The notes beneath the pieces are model-generated. The model did not search any database. It was not told the origin of the DNA and saw only the letters and a program-made list of their open reading frames with translations. Shown piece after piece: positions 8,528 to 16,492 of a stretch of DNA of 64,000 nucleotides; position 1 is the stretch's first letter, and every line of letters starts with the position of its first letter. The DNA comes from Bacteroidia bacterium (GTDB lineage Bacteria; Bacteroidota; Bacteroidia; Cytophagales; Cyclobacteriaceae), in the NCBI GenBank assembly GCA_030432655.1, contig JAUILA010000013.1, positions 62,001-126,000 on the forward strand, given 5' to 3'. Made by a program: the position numbers and the translations under genes.

Positions 8528-9709
8528 ATGAAGGTACTGTTATTTGACGATCCCGTTATCCGGCAACAGCTACTCCCGCTGACGTTTACACGTCCGGTGG
8601 CCGACCTTCGCGTGGGCATCCGAACCATCGCTGAAAAATGGGGCTATTACCTTAAGGCCGATTATGGCTATCATACGCAGGACTATCTGTCAGAACGGTT
8701 TCCCGGAGTATCATCCGCCTGGTGGATCAACGGAGCTGTATGCCCTGATCCGCAGCTTATCGATACATTAGGAGAACTCAACCCCGGTCAGGGATTGTTT
8801 GCCGGCGAGGTCCTGCTGGTCGCCCAGGCTCCGTCTCATGACTGGAAACCTGAAGATGGCGGGCTGGAGGTTATTTCCTATTCGCAAGCTGTTACGCTCA
8901 TTGACCGCCCCTGGAAAATATTCCAGCAAAACGCGGATCAGCTGATTAAAGATTTTGAAGAAATTACGCGGGGAAGAGAAAGCGCCCCCCTGACCGATAG
9001 TCATTCTGTCGTTTACGGGCGGGAGAATCTCTTTCTTGAGGAGGGTGCAGAAGTACGCGCCGCCATCCTGGATGCCGAAAAAGGACCTATTTACCTGGGA
9101 AAAGACACACTCATCGGAGAAGGTGCAATCGTCAAAGGGGCATTCGCCCTGATGGAAGGTGCCTCGGTAAATATCGGGGCCAAACTCAGGGGCGATTCGA
9201 CCATTGGACCGCACTGCAAGATTGGTGGCGAAGTAAGCAATTCCGTATTGCATTCATACAGTAACAAAAGTCATGATGGTTTCCTGGGAAATGCCGTGAT
9301 CGGACAATGGTGCAACCTCGGGGCAGATACCAACTGCTCAAACATGAAAAATAATTATTCTCCCATCAAGGTCTATGATCATGCCACAAGCGGTTTTGTA
9401 GATACTGGCGGATTGTTTTGCGGACTGATCATGGGGGATCATTCAAAAACCGGGATATCCACTATGCTGAATACCGGAACGGTAGTTGGAGTTTCCGCCA
9501 ATATTTTCGGATCGGGATTTCCGCGCCAGTTTATTCCCAGCTTTGCCTGGGGAGGAGCCGGCGGATTTAGCACCTTCCGGGTCGATAAGGTGTTTGAAAC
9601 CGCCGCCGCCATGATGGGCCGCCGCAATGTGGAGCTTTCCGGGACGGACCGGAAAATCTTAACCAGAATTTACGAAGACACCGCCGGTAACAGGTTGTGG
9701 GAAAAATAA
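8528..9709 (+). CDS. GlmU-like sugar nucleotidyltransferase/acetyltransferase (alternative Bacteroidota family)
   Basis: A 393-residue two-domain protein of the alternative GlmU family common in Bacteroidota, thought to act on glucosamine-1-phosphate/UDP-GlcNAc for wall and LPS precursors. The N-terminal nucleotidyltransferase-like domain (about 1-190) contains the family opening LLFDDP and LPLTFTRPVADLRVG. The C-terminal part (about 200-340) is a left-handed beta-helix with hexapeptide repeats (LGKDTLIGEGAIVKGAF). The start at 8528 is chosen because MKVLLFDDP begins the conserved domain; the start at 8447 would add 27 unconserved residues. holB starts 3 bp later, so this leads a five-gene operon. 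Confidence 0.85.
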   Translation: MKVLLFDDPVIRQQLLPLTFTRPVADLRVGIRTIAEKWGYYLKADYGYHTQDYLSERFPGVSSAWWINGAVCPDPQLIDTLGELNPGQGLFAGEVLLVAQAPSHDWKPEDGGLEVISYSQAVTLIDRPWKIFQQNADQLIKDFEEITRGRESAPLTDSHSVVYGRENLFLEEGAEVRAAILDAEKGPIYLGKDTLIGEGAIVKGAFALMEGASVNIGAKLRGDSTIGPHCKIGGEVSNSVLHSYSNKSHDGFLGNAVIGQWCNLGADTNCSNMKNNYSPIKVYDHATSGFVDTGGLFCGLIMGDHSKTGISTMLNTGTVVGVSANIFGSGFPRQFIPSFAWGGAGGFSTFRVDKVFETAAAMMGRRNVELSGTDRKILTRIYEDTAGNRLWEK

Positions 9710-9712
9710 CTT

Positions 9713-10840
9713 ATGAAATTCAGCGACATAGCAGGGCATTCTTCCATCAAAAAACAGCTGATACAGGCGGCTCGTAACGAACAGGTCGCCCATGCACAAC
9801 TATTTTTCGGCCCCGAATCAGCACCCAACCTGCCAATGGCGCTGGCATTTGCCACCTACCTCAATTGTGAAGCCCCGGGAGAAGAAGATGCCTGCGGCCA
9901 GTGCGCTGCCTGTGTGAAAAACATCAAATTCATCCATCCGGACCTTCATTTTGTCTTCCCGGTAAGCAGTACAAAAAAAGTGAAGGCCAAAGATGCTATC
10001 AGCCAGTCCTTTCTCACGGAATGGAGGAAATTTCTGATCGAACAACCTTTCTCCGACCTCTCTGTCTGGTCATCCTATTACGGGGGAGAAGACAAGCAGG
10101 CCAATATTTCGAAAGAGGAAAGCCGGCAGATTATCAGGAACCTGAGTCTGAAGGCATTCGAAGGGAAATACAAGATCATGCTCATCTGGCTGCCTGAATA
10201 CCTGCACCGGTTCGCCGCCAACGGGATCCTCAAAATACTTGAAGAACCACCTGAAAAAACGTTATTCCTGCTCGTCAGCAATGATTCAGAGCAACTCCTT
10301 TCAACCATTTTATCCCGAACCCAGATGGTTCATGTGCCCCGGTTCAACGAAGATGAAATGGTGGAAATGCTTACCAGGAATTATGGATTTTCTTCAGAAG
10401 AGGCCGGTGAAATATCCCGTGTTTCGGAAGGAAGCATTCTCCAGGCACTCCGGCTTAGGGAAAACGCTGATGACAATACACAAAAAGTGTTTGCCGATTG
10501 GATGCGGAGCTGTTTTAAAATGGAATTTGATCAGCTTGTCCGCCAGGCAGATGAATTTCACCGCTCAAATAAACTGGCGCAGCGTACCCTTCTGCGTTTT
10601 ACACTGCATATGCTTCGGGAATGCCTCCTATTCCAGACTGCGCCCGGCCTGCTCCACGTCAGTGCAGAAACAGAAAAATTCATTGAGAACTTCAGCAAAG
10701 TAATGGTGGCAGATCGTCTGTCCCGGATTTCAGGCAAAGTGGATGAAGCCCTGTACCACTTGGAGCGTAACGGCAGCGCCAAGATGATTTTTCTGGACCT
10801 GTCCCTGTCCATCGCACAAACCATGAAGCAACCGGCATGA
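9713..10840 (+). CDS. holB: DNA polymerase III subunit delta prime
   Basis: Clamp-loader subunit of the replicative DNA polymerase. It shows the delta prime arrangement: IAGHSSIKKQL opening, a zinc module with four cysteines around ACGQCAACVKN (residues about 50-66), the AAA+ sensor segment ILKILEEPPEKTLFLL and LSRTQ. The position of the Walker A loop reads GPESAPNL and lacks the lysine, so ATP binding is unlikely, as in E. coli delta prime. The gene lies 3 bp after the GlmU-like gene and overlaps hemC by 4 bp (ATGA). Confidence 0.9.
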   Translation: MKFSDIAGHSSIKKQLIQAARNEQVAHAQLFFGPESAPNLPMALAFATYLNCEAPGEEDACGQCAACVKNIKFIHPDLHFVFPVSSTKKVKAKDAISQSFLTEWRKFLIEQPFSDLSVWSSYYGGEDKQANISKEESRQIIRNLSLKAFEGKYKIMLIWLPEYLHRFAANGILKILEEPPEKTLFLLVSNDSEQLLSTILSRTQMVHVPRFNEDEMVEMLTRNYGFSSEEAGEISRVSEGSILQALRLRENADDNTQKVFADWMRSCFKMEFDQLVRQADEFHRSNKLAQRTLLRFTLHMLRECLLFQTAPGLLHVSAETEKFIENFSKVMVADRLSRISGKVDEALYHLERNGSAKMIFLDLSLSIAQTMKQPA

Positions 10841-11757
10841 AACCCATCAGAATAGTTACGCGGAAAAGCAAGCTTGCCCTGTGGCAGGCCGAATATGTCG
10901 CAGGTAAGCTGGAGCAGGCGGGTCTTTCCACCCGGCTTGTCACCATGGATACGATCGGGGACAAGATCCTGGATGTTACCATTTCGAAAATCGGCAGCAA
11001 GGGGGTTTTTACAGAGGAACTGGAGAATGCACTGGCGGCCGGAGAGGCAGAAATTGCCGTACACAGTGCCAAAGACATGCAATCGGTGCTTCCGGAGGGC
11101 TTTGAATTGATTGCTTTTACAGAAAGGGAGAAAGTGAACGATGTACTTGTAAGTCATAAGAAGGATGTCAGCCTGTCCTCTCCCATGTTAATAGGAACCT
11201 CCTCCACCCGGCGTACGGCACTACTGAAGCACTATTATCCGCATATCCGTACCATACCGGTTCGGGGCAACCTTCAGACAAGGCTTCGAAAGATGGAGGA
11301 AGGGCACTGCGATGCGTTGCTGCTGGCCTATGCCGGGATCCACAGGATGGGATATGGTGATCTGATCAGGACGAATATTGCTCAGGACGAATTCACACCG
11401 GCGGTTGGCCAGGGAACCGTAGCAGTGGAAGCACATTCCTCACTAGGTGACACCTTGAGAAACAGTATCCGCGAGGCCGTAAATCATACAGAAACATATA
11501 CCTGCATGATGGCAGAAAGGGCTTTCCTTCGTAGATTGGAGGGCGGCTGCAGCATACCGGTTTTTGGCCTGGCTGGACTTTCAGGAAACGAACTAAAAAT
11601 GACCGGTGGCATTGTAAGCCTTGACGGGAAGAGGATCATTCGAAAATCAGTAGCCGGTCCTGCCGGGCGTGCTGATCAACTCGGAAACGACCTCGCAGAA
11701 AACATCCTCCGGGAAGGAGGAAAGGAATTATTGGAAGAAATTAAATCTGCACTATGA
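10837..11757 (+). CDS. hemC: Hydroxymethylbilane synthase (porphobilinogen deaminase)
   Basis: Polymerises four porphobilinogens into hydroxymethylbilane in tetrapyrrole (heme) synthesis. The 306-residue protein shows the full family pattern: TRKSKLALWQAE at the N-terminus, AVHSAKDMQS with the catalytic Asp, GTSSTRRTALL, RGNLQTRLRKM, and the loop LEGGCSIP whose C238 carries the dipyrromethane cofactor. Start and stop both form 4-bp ATGA overlaps, with holB upstream and the cyclophilin gene downstream, indicating translational coupling. Other heme genes are not in this operon; hemJ is at 31073-31624. Confidence 0.96.
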   Translation: MKPIRIVTRKSKLALWQAEYVAGKLEQAGLSTRLVTMDTIGDKILDVTISKIGSKGVFTEELENALAAGEAEIAVHSAKDMQSVLPEGFELIAFTEREKVNDVLVSHKKDVSLSSPMLIGTSSTRRTALLKHYYPHIRTIPVRGNLQTRLRKMEEGHCDALLLAYAGIHRMGYGDLIRTNIAQDEFTPAVGQGTVAVEAHSSLGDTLRNSIREAVNHTETYTCMMAERAFLRRLEGGCSIPVFGLAGLSGNELKMTGGIVSLDGKRIIRKSVAGPAGRADQLGNDLAENILREGGKELLEEIKSAL

Positions 11758-12608
11758 AATATACGTTGATCATTTTTTTGGCCATCACCACGACATTCCT
11801 GTCCGGATGCGGGGAGAAAGATTACCTGGTTACGATCGCCACACCCTATGGGGACATGCATGCTATTTTGTACGATGAGACTCCTGAGCACAAGGAGAAT
11901 TTCGTGAAGCTTATCCGGGAAGGCTTCTACGATAGTCTGCTATTCCACCGGGTCATGGAAGAATTCATGATCCAGGGAGGTGATCCCGATTCCAGAAATG
12001 CCGCACCTGGCGCAGCCCTCGGCCAGGGAGGACCAAACTATACTATTCCGGCAGAATTCAATAAAAATTTGTATCATAAGAAAGGAGCGCTGGCCGCAGC
12101 CCGCCAGCCGGACGAGGTTAATCCTCAGAAAGCCAGCAGTGGCAGCCAGTTTTACATTGTGGACGGAAAGCAGTGGACCAGGGAAGAACTGGTCACCGAC
12201 ATGAATAAACTTGGAATGGCCGCTCAGCAGGTGATGGAATCAAATGATTCCCTGCGACAGGCACTGATCCAGGTGTATCAGTCGGAAGGCCCTGAAGGAT
12301 ACGGGGCAAGACTTATGGAAATGAAAGACTACCTGGCCTCCGAAACGGGTCAGTCATTCGATAAGGAAATGGCTGCGGAACGCATAGAGGCCTATACCTC
12401 AGAAGGAGGTGTTTATCACCTGGATGATGAATATACTGTCTTCGGACAGGTCATTGATGGCCTGGATATCATCGACAAGATTGCTGCAGAGCAGGTCGAT
12501 GGTCGCAACAGACCCGTAAACGACATTCCTTTCACGCTGTCTGTTGAAGAAGTGGCTAAATCGAAAATTGAGAATGAATATGGGTACGAATTCCCGCAAG
12601 AAAAATGA
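11754..12608 (+). CDS. Cyclophilin-type peptidyl-prolyl isomerase lipoprotein with helical insertion
   Basis: Envelope-located prolyl isomerase. A signal peptide ends in lipobox LSGC (C19). The cyclophilin core is clear: FHRV with catalytic R66, FMIQGGDP (71-78), ALAAAR and SGSQFYIV. Between the strand ending about residue 141 and the final strands starting about 221 (DDEYTVFGQVIDG) there is an inserted charged, probably helical segment of roughly 80 residues, which makes the protein (284 residues) much longer than a minimal cyclophilin. Similar enlarged cyclophilins are known in Bacteroidota. The gene overlaps hemC and the next gene by 4 bp each. Confidence 0.92.
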   Translation: MKYTLIIFLAITTTFLSGCGEKDYLVTIATPYGDMHAILYDETPEHKENFVKLIREGFYDSLLFHRVMEEFMIQGGDPDSRNAAPGAALGQGGPNYTIPAEFNKNLYHKKGALAAARQPDEVNPQKASSGSQFYIVDGKQWTREELVTDMNKLGMAAQQVMESNDSLRQALIQVYQSEGPEGYGARLMEMKDYLASETGQSFDKEMAAERIEAYTSEGGVYHLDDEYTVFGQVIDGLDIIDKIAAEQVDGRNRPVNDIPFTLSVEEVAKSKIENEYGYEFPQEK

Positions 12609-13513
12609 AAATCCTGATCACAGGTGCTAACGGACTCCTAGGACAAAAGTTAGTATCCCTCCTTTCTGAAAAAAAAGACCTTCAGGTAATCGCAACCGCC
12701 AGGTCTGCCAATAAACTGCCCATGGCAGAACGTGAAAAATACCGTTTCACCCTGATGGATGTGACTGATCTGGAAAATGTGATCGATATTATCGGCGATT
12801 ATCAGCCGGATACGGTAATCAATACCGCCGCCATGACAAATGTGGATGAATGTGAACAGAACCACGAAGCCTGCACGAACGCCAACGTAAAGGCGGTGGC
12901 TAATCTCATAGAGGCTTGTGAAACGTTTCAGGTACACCTGATCCATATCAGCACCGATTTTATTTTTAACGGGGAGAATGGACCGCTTGATGAAGAGGCC
13001 GAACCGGATCCGGTAAATTTTTACGGGCAAACCAAATTGCAGTCCGAACGTTTGCTGGAGAACAGCAAATGTGATTATTCCATCCTGCGGACAGTGCTCG
13101 TTTACGGAGTCAGCCATGATCCTGCAAAATCGAATATTGTCCTTTGGATCCGTAGAAGTCTTGCTGATAACAAAGAAATTAATGTGGTGGATGATCAGTA
13201 CCGTACCCCCACCCTGGCCGAAGATCTTGCGGAAGGTTGTTACCTGGCAGCAAAAAAACGCGCCCTCGGCGTGTTTAATATTTCCGGTAAGGATATGCTT
13301 ACGCCTTATGCTATGGCGCTGGATGTGGCCGAAGAATTCGGCCTGAACAAGTCACTGATACACAAAACCGACAGCAAAACGTTTACTCAGCCTGCGAAAA
13401 GACCCCTCAGAACAGGATTCAACATTAGTAAAGCCAGCAAAGAACTGGGCTATTCTCCCCATTCTTTTAAAGAAGGGCTTAAGATGGTAAGACAGCAGCT
13501 GAATGAAGACTAA
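12605..13513 (+). CDS. RmlD-like NAD(P)-dependent sugar-nucleotide reductase (SDR family)
   Basis: Extended short-chain dehydrogenase related to dTDP-4-dehydrorhamnose reductase. Visible are the Rossmann motif GANGLLGQ (7-14), NTAAMTNVDECE, ISTDFIFNG, and the catalytic YGQTK. The 302-residue length matches RmlD. No other rhamnose genes are nearby, so the exact substrate is open; NAD(P)-linked reduction of a nucleotide sugar or related ketone is the safe statement. It is the last gene of the 8528-13513 operon (4-bp overlap with the cyclophilin gene). Its stop codon overlaps the convergent small transporter-subunit gene by 4 bp (CTAA). Confidence 0.82.
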   Translation: MKILITGANGLLGQKLVSLLSEKKDLQVIATARSANKLPMAEREKYRFTLMDVTDLENVIDIIGDYQPDTVINTAAMTNVDECEQNHEACTNANVKAVANLIEACETFQVHLIHISTDFIFNGENGPLDEEAEPDPVNFYGQTKLQSERLLENSKCDYSILRTVLVYGVSHDPAKSNIVLWIRRSLADNKEINVVDDQYRTPTLAEDLAEGCYLAAKKRALGVFNISGKDMLTPYAMALDVAEEFGLNKSLIHKTDSKTFTQPAKRPLRTGFNISKASKELGYSPHSFKEGLKMVRQQLNED

Positions 13514-13635
13514 GCCAGTGCGTCTTTCTTCTTTTTCCCGGCTTCCTTACGGATAGCCATAGAGAGGAAATAAAAGAATCCCCCCATTACAAAGCCGATA
13601 ATCAGCGCCATGGTTAGTATTGATGTCCAGGTCAT
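13510..13635 (-). CDS. MetS-like small subunit of NSS transporter (41 residues)
   Basis: A short ORF of 41 codons starting at 13635. Its ATG overlaps the TGA of the upstream NSS transporter gene (ATGA). It encodes a single hydrophobic helix preceded by MTWTSILTMAL, rich in Gly/Phe/Tyr (IIGFVMGGFFYFLSMAI), and ends in a lysine-rich tail (RKEAGKKKKDALA). This layout is that of the small subunit found beside methionine/alanine NSS importers (MetS of Corynebacterium MetPS is the type case). The 4-bp overlap with the transporter strongly suggests translational coupling. The stop codon overlaps the convergent RmlD-like gene. The assignment rests on context and topology, not on a shared catalytic motif. 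Confidence 0.75.
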   Translation of the reverse strand: MTWTSILTMALIIGFVMGGFFYFLSMAIRKEAGKKKKDALA

Positions 13636-15131
13636 GATTTTACTATTTTCTTGTAGAGATATCCATTAAGAAGTATGCCTGCCACAATTACCAGTACCCA
13701 CTGGGTAATTACGGAAGCATTACTGTACACATCGATCACATTCCAGTTGCCATTCGCGTCAAACCAGGGAAATTCAGAGTATCCCCTGCTCAGCCACCAG
13801 TAGATCAGGATTACCGCCAGTGGCACATTCAGAATCATGCAGGCGGCAAAGTAAAAATCAGGAACCTTGAAATCAGAATCCTGGTCTATATAATCTTTCT
13901 TGAATTTGGTCACTCCGTATTTGATGACGGCAATGATGATGAAAAAGCCACTGACGATTAGCCCGACACCCCAGACCCAGTCCTGGTTGTTAAATATGTC
14001 AAGTGAGTAGGCCGATGGAAAACCAAAGATTATACAAAATATCCCGGCTCGAATGGCTGCCTTGTTCCTGGTAAGCCCCATATCCTGCAGATTACTGATG
14101 AATAGTTCGATCATTGGTAAAAGCGAACTGAACGCCGCCAGGAAAAATGCGAAAAAGAACAGGAAAGAGAATATCGCCCCGCCGGTAAACGTACTGAACA
14201 GCTTGGGGATAATGGTGAATGTAAGAGCCTGGTTGCCGCTTTGTAAAAACGCCTCAGCCTCCTCCGGAGAAGGGGCCAGGGCAAATACAGACGGGAGAAT
14301 TGCCATTCCCGCTATTATGGATGCTGAGTTATTCCCAAATCCACCGATAAAGGTATTCAGGGTAACATCCTCCTTCTTCCTGGAATAGGAAGAGATCGTC
14401 ATTATAAGTCCCCAACCGGCACCGGTCGACCAGGCAGACTGGCTCAATGCTTCGATCCAGATGGCAGGTTCACGGAATAATTCCGGTTTAATGTTAAACA
14501 TGTACTCCAGCCCAAGCACACCGTTTTCCATGGTAAGGGACATCAATGAAATGATGATCAGCATACCGAAAAGCATCGGGATCAGTATCCTGTTGGCTTT
14601 CTCCAGGCCATTCTGGATACCCCGTGAAAGAACATAAATCCCTGCGATAACGGTAATGATGTATAAAACAATCGTTCCGTAACTTCCATTGGAAATCCCA
14701 TCCCAGAAATTCTCCAGGTACGCCGGATCATTCTCCAGCTCCGCCGCGATGGTCTGACCGCCGCCGATAAAATTAACCAGGTTTGAGAACGTCAGGCCAA
14801 GGTATTGCAATGACCAGCCAGTAACCACCGAATAATAAAAGCCGATCCCAAGCGTACACAAGGTAATAAAGAATCCACCCCAGGTAAGTCCTTTTCCGGC
14901 GGCGGCTCCGTAAGAACCAATGGTGCCTTTCTTGTATTGCTTTCCGATCGAGAATTCAGCCAGGAGTATAGGAATGGACCATATCAGCAGGAAAATCACC
15001 CACAGTAAAAGAAATGATCCGCCGTACTGTCCTGCCAGGCGCGGGAACCTCCACAGGTTTCCGGCTCCGATTGCCATGCCCAGTGAGGCCAGGACGATTC
15101 CCCAGCGGCTACTGAATTGTTCGTGTTGCAT
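13632..15131 (-). CDS. Sodium-dependent NSS/SNF family transporter
   Basis: Neurotransmitter:sodium symporter family (LeuT fold), probably a Na+-coupled amino acid importer. The 499-residue protein has about 12 hydrophobic helices. The first carries the Na+/substrate motif GMAIGAGNLWRFPRL (18-32), and SWSTGAGWGL-type sequence (QSAWSTGAGW) occurs in the central helix. The 41-residue MetS-like ORF overlaps its stop codon, which suggests a methionine/alanine type two-subunit transporter. The gene is followed by convergent transcription and preceded by a 143-bp divergent region. Confidence 0.9.
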   Translation of the reverse strand: MQHEQFSSRWGIVLASLGMAIGAGNLWRFPRLAGQYGGSFLLLWVIFLLIWSIPILLAEFSIGKQYKKGTIGSYGAAAGKGLTWGGFFITLCTLGIGFYYSVVTGWSLQYLGLTFSNLVNFIGGGQTIAAELENDPAYLENFWDGISNGSYGTIVLYIITVIAGIYVLSRGIQNGLEKANRILIPMLFGMLIIISLMSLTMENGVLGLEYMFNIKPELFREPAIWIEALSQSAWSTGAGWGLIMTISSYSRKKEDVTLNTFIGGFGNNSASIIAGMAILPSVFALAPSPEEAEAFLQSGNQALTFTIIPKLFSTFTGGAIFSFLFFFAFFLAAFSSLLPMIELFISNLQDMGLTRNKAAIRAGIFCIIFGFPSAYSLDIFNNQDWVWGVGLIVSGFFIIIAVIKYGVTKFKKDYIDQDSDFKVPDFYFAACMILNVPLAVILIYWWLSRGYSEFPWFDANGNWNVIDVYSNASVITQWVLVIVAGILLNGYLYKKIVKS

Positions 15132-15274
15132 AGAGCACTGTTTTTATAATGTCCGCTATTATAGGTAAAATTAAGGGCATTAAAAACTGATGTTACATGA
15201 GTGCATCAGGATCAGTTTACATGGGTGAAGTCCAAACTTTTTTGTAAATTTCTTAAAGACCATCATTAGCGCGC

Positions 15275-15784
15275 ATGAAAATCACTGGCTATCTATTCTT
15301 CGTCCTGCTGTTACCCGTACTATTTTACTCATCAGGATTAGCTCAGGACAACAGCATTATGACCCGGCAGATCGACGGCCTCACACTCGTTGTATCGCTG
15401 GACGATGTACCCGCAGAGCGAACAATCTGGCTTAATTACAAAATCACCAATTCCAGCGACCAGGTGGTCAGTTTTCCTTACCGTTATTACGAGGACTACC
15501 CGGTAGGTATGTCGGGAATTGTCACTAAAAAAAGCGGCAAATCACTGGTCAGGTTTGGTTCACGCCACATCCTGGACGATGAGATCATGTCAACTGACCT
15601 GGAGAATGACCGGGTGGATCTGCAGCCGGGAGCTTCCCTGGAAGGCACGGTCAATGTACTGGATATGATCATCCTGAAAAATCATTATGGCGAGACATTC
15701 GTGAATCCGGGAAAGTATAAAGTAGGGCTCTCCTTCTTTGGTAACGACAGTAACCTGCTTGAAGTACAGATACCCAGGCAATGA
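15275..15784 (+). CDS. Exported protein of unknown function
   Basis: A 169-residue protein with a clear signal peptide (MKITGYLFFV to about SGLAQ). The rest reads as an immunoglobulin-like or BsuPI-like beta domain: WLNYKITNSSDQVVSFPYRYYEDY, a PGASLEGTV turn, and a final NPGKYKVGLSFFGNDS strand pair. This is typical of secreted beta-sandwich proteins, but no named family is recognised with certainty. Its stop codon overlaps the ATG of a 38-codon ORF (ATGA at 15781). It is divergent from the NSS transporter. Confidence 0.68.
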   Translation: MKITGYLFFVLLLPVLFYSSGLAQDNSIMTRQIDGLTLVVSLDDVPAERTIWLNYKITNSSDQVVSFPYRYYEDYPVGMSGIVTKKSGKSLVRFGSRHILDDEIMSTDLENDRVDLQPGASLEGTVNVLDMIILKNHYGETFVNPGKYKVGLSFFGNDSNLLEVQIPRQ

Positions 15785-15897
15785 CGCTTAGGCGAACATA
15801 CCGGAAATTGTTTCGGCGGAAAAGAAAAAGACAACACCTTCTGATCCTGGCGATCATGCTGGTGTTGTCAGTCACATTGCTTTTATTGATTAGCTGA
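15781..15897 (+). CDS. Possible 38-residue single-helix membrane protein
   Basis: A short ORF that starts within the stop of the upstream exported protein (ATGA) and ends 1 bp before the stop of the convergent gene at 15899. It encodes a very basic N-terminus (RRTYRKLFRRKRKRQ) followed by a 20-residue hydrophobic helix (LLILAIMLVLSVTLLLLIS). This is a believable inner-membrane miniprotein with the N-terminus inside. Coupled start, sensible composition and exact fit to the space support it, but such a short ORF could occur by chance. No family is known to me. Confidence 0.45.
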   Translation: MTLRRTYRKLFRRKRKRQHLLILAIMLVLSVTLLLLIS

Positions 15898-15898
15898 T

Positions 15899-16423
15899 CT
15901 ATTCTGAATCAGGCATCGCGGTGGCTACCTCCCGATAGATCTTCCAGCCACTTCCTTCATTTTTCAGCACCATGAGATAGGTATCCGCCACCTGGATGCT
16001 TTCACTTTCACCTTCCGGCGTATATGTTCCCGTGGTATAGCCGGTTTCCCAGGCCCAGGTATCATTGATCACATGTAAAGCTTCAGGCTCAATATTTAAC
16101 TCAAGGCCGGCGGGATATGGCCCTCCGTCTGCGTAAGATCTAATCTCATCAAACTTAGCCGAAAACGGACCTGTTGACGTAAATTCTGGATGTGCAAGCT
16201 CCTGCATGGGTGAGTAATCACCTGACCGGACCATCTCCATATAGGTTTCTCTGATTTTAGTAATTTCCGCTGCTACCGCTGCGGAATCAACCGCAGGTGC
16301 CTCGGGTTCATCCATCGCAGCCTCCATGGTGTCCGCTTCCTGGCTTTCCGGCGCTGAACAACTCAGCATTCCAGCCACGAAAAAGATAAGCAGTGTTAGA
16401 GCGAATGTTGACAATTTTTTCAT
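15899..16423 (-). CDS. Lipoprotein with NTF2/SnoaL-like domain
   Basis: A 174-residue lipoprotein: the signal peptide ends in lipobox MLSC (C22), followed by an acidic, alanine-rich linker (residues 25-50). The rest resembles the DUF4440/SnoaL-like fold of the NTF2 superfamily: an N-terminal helix (AEITKIRETYMEMVRSGDY), HPEFTSTGPFSAKFDEI, and strands ending DTYLMVLKNEGSGWKIYREV. Such domains bind small ligands or act as accessory domains; no catalytic residue can be named. It lies 69 bp downstream of prfB on the same strand and converges on the 38-codon ORF. Confidence 0.78.
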   Translation of the reverse strand: MKKLSTFALTLLIFFVAGMLSCSAPESQEADTMEAAMDEPEAPAVDSAAVAAEITKIRETYMEMVRSGDYSPMQELAHPEFTSTGPFSAKFDEIRSYADGGPYPAGLELNIEPEALHVINDTWAWETGYTTGTYTPEGESESIQVADTYLMVLKNEGSGWKIYREVATAMPDSE

Positions 16424-16492
16424 ACGAATCGTTTAGGTTGTTTGAATTCCACCTAATATAAAAAAATTGTCCGGATTCGCTAATTACACGGA

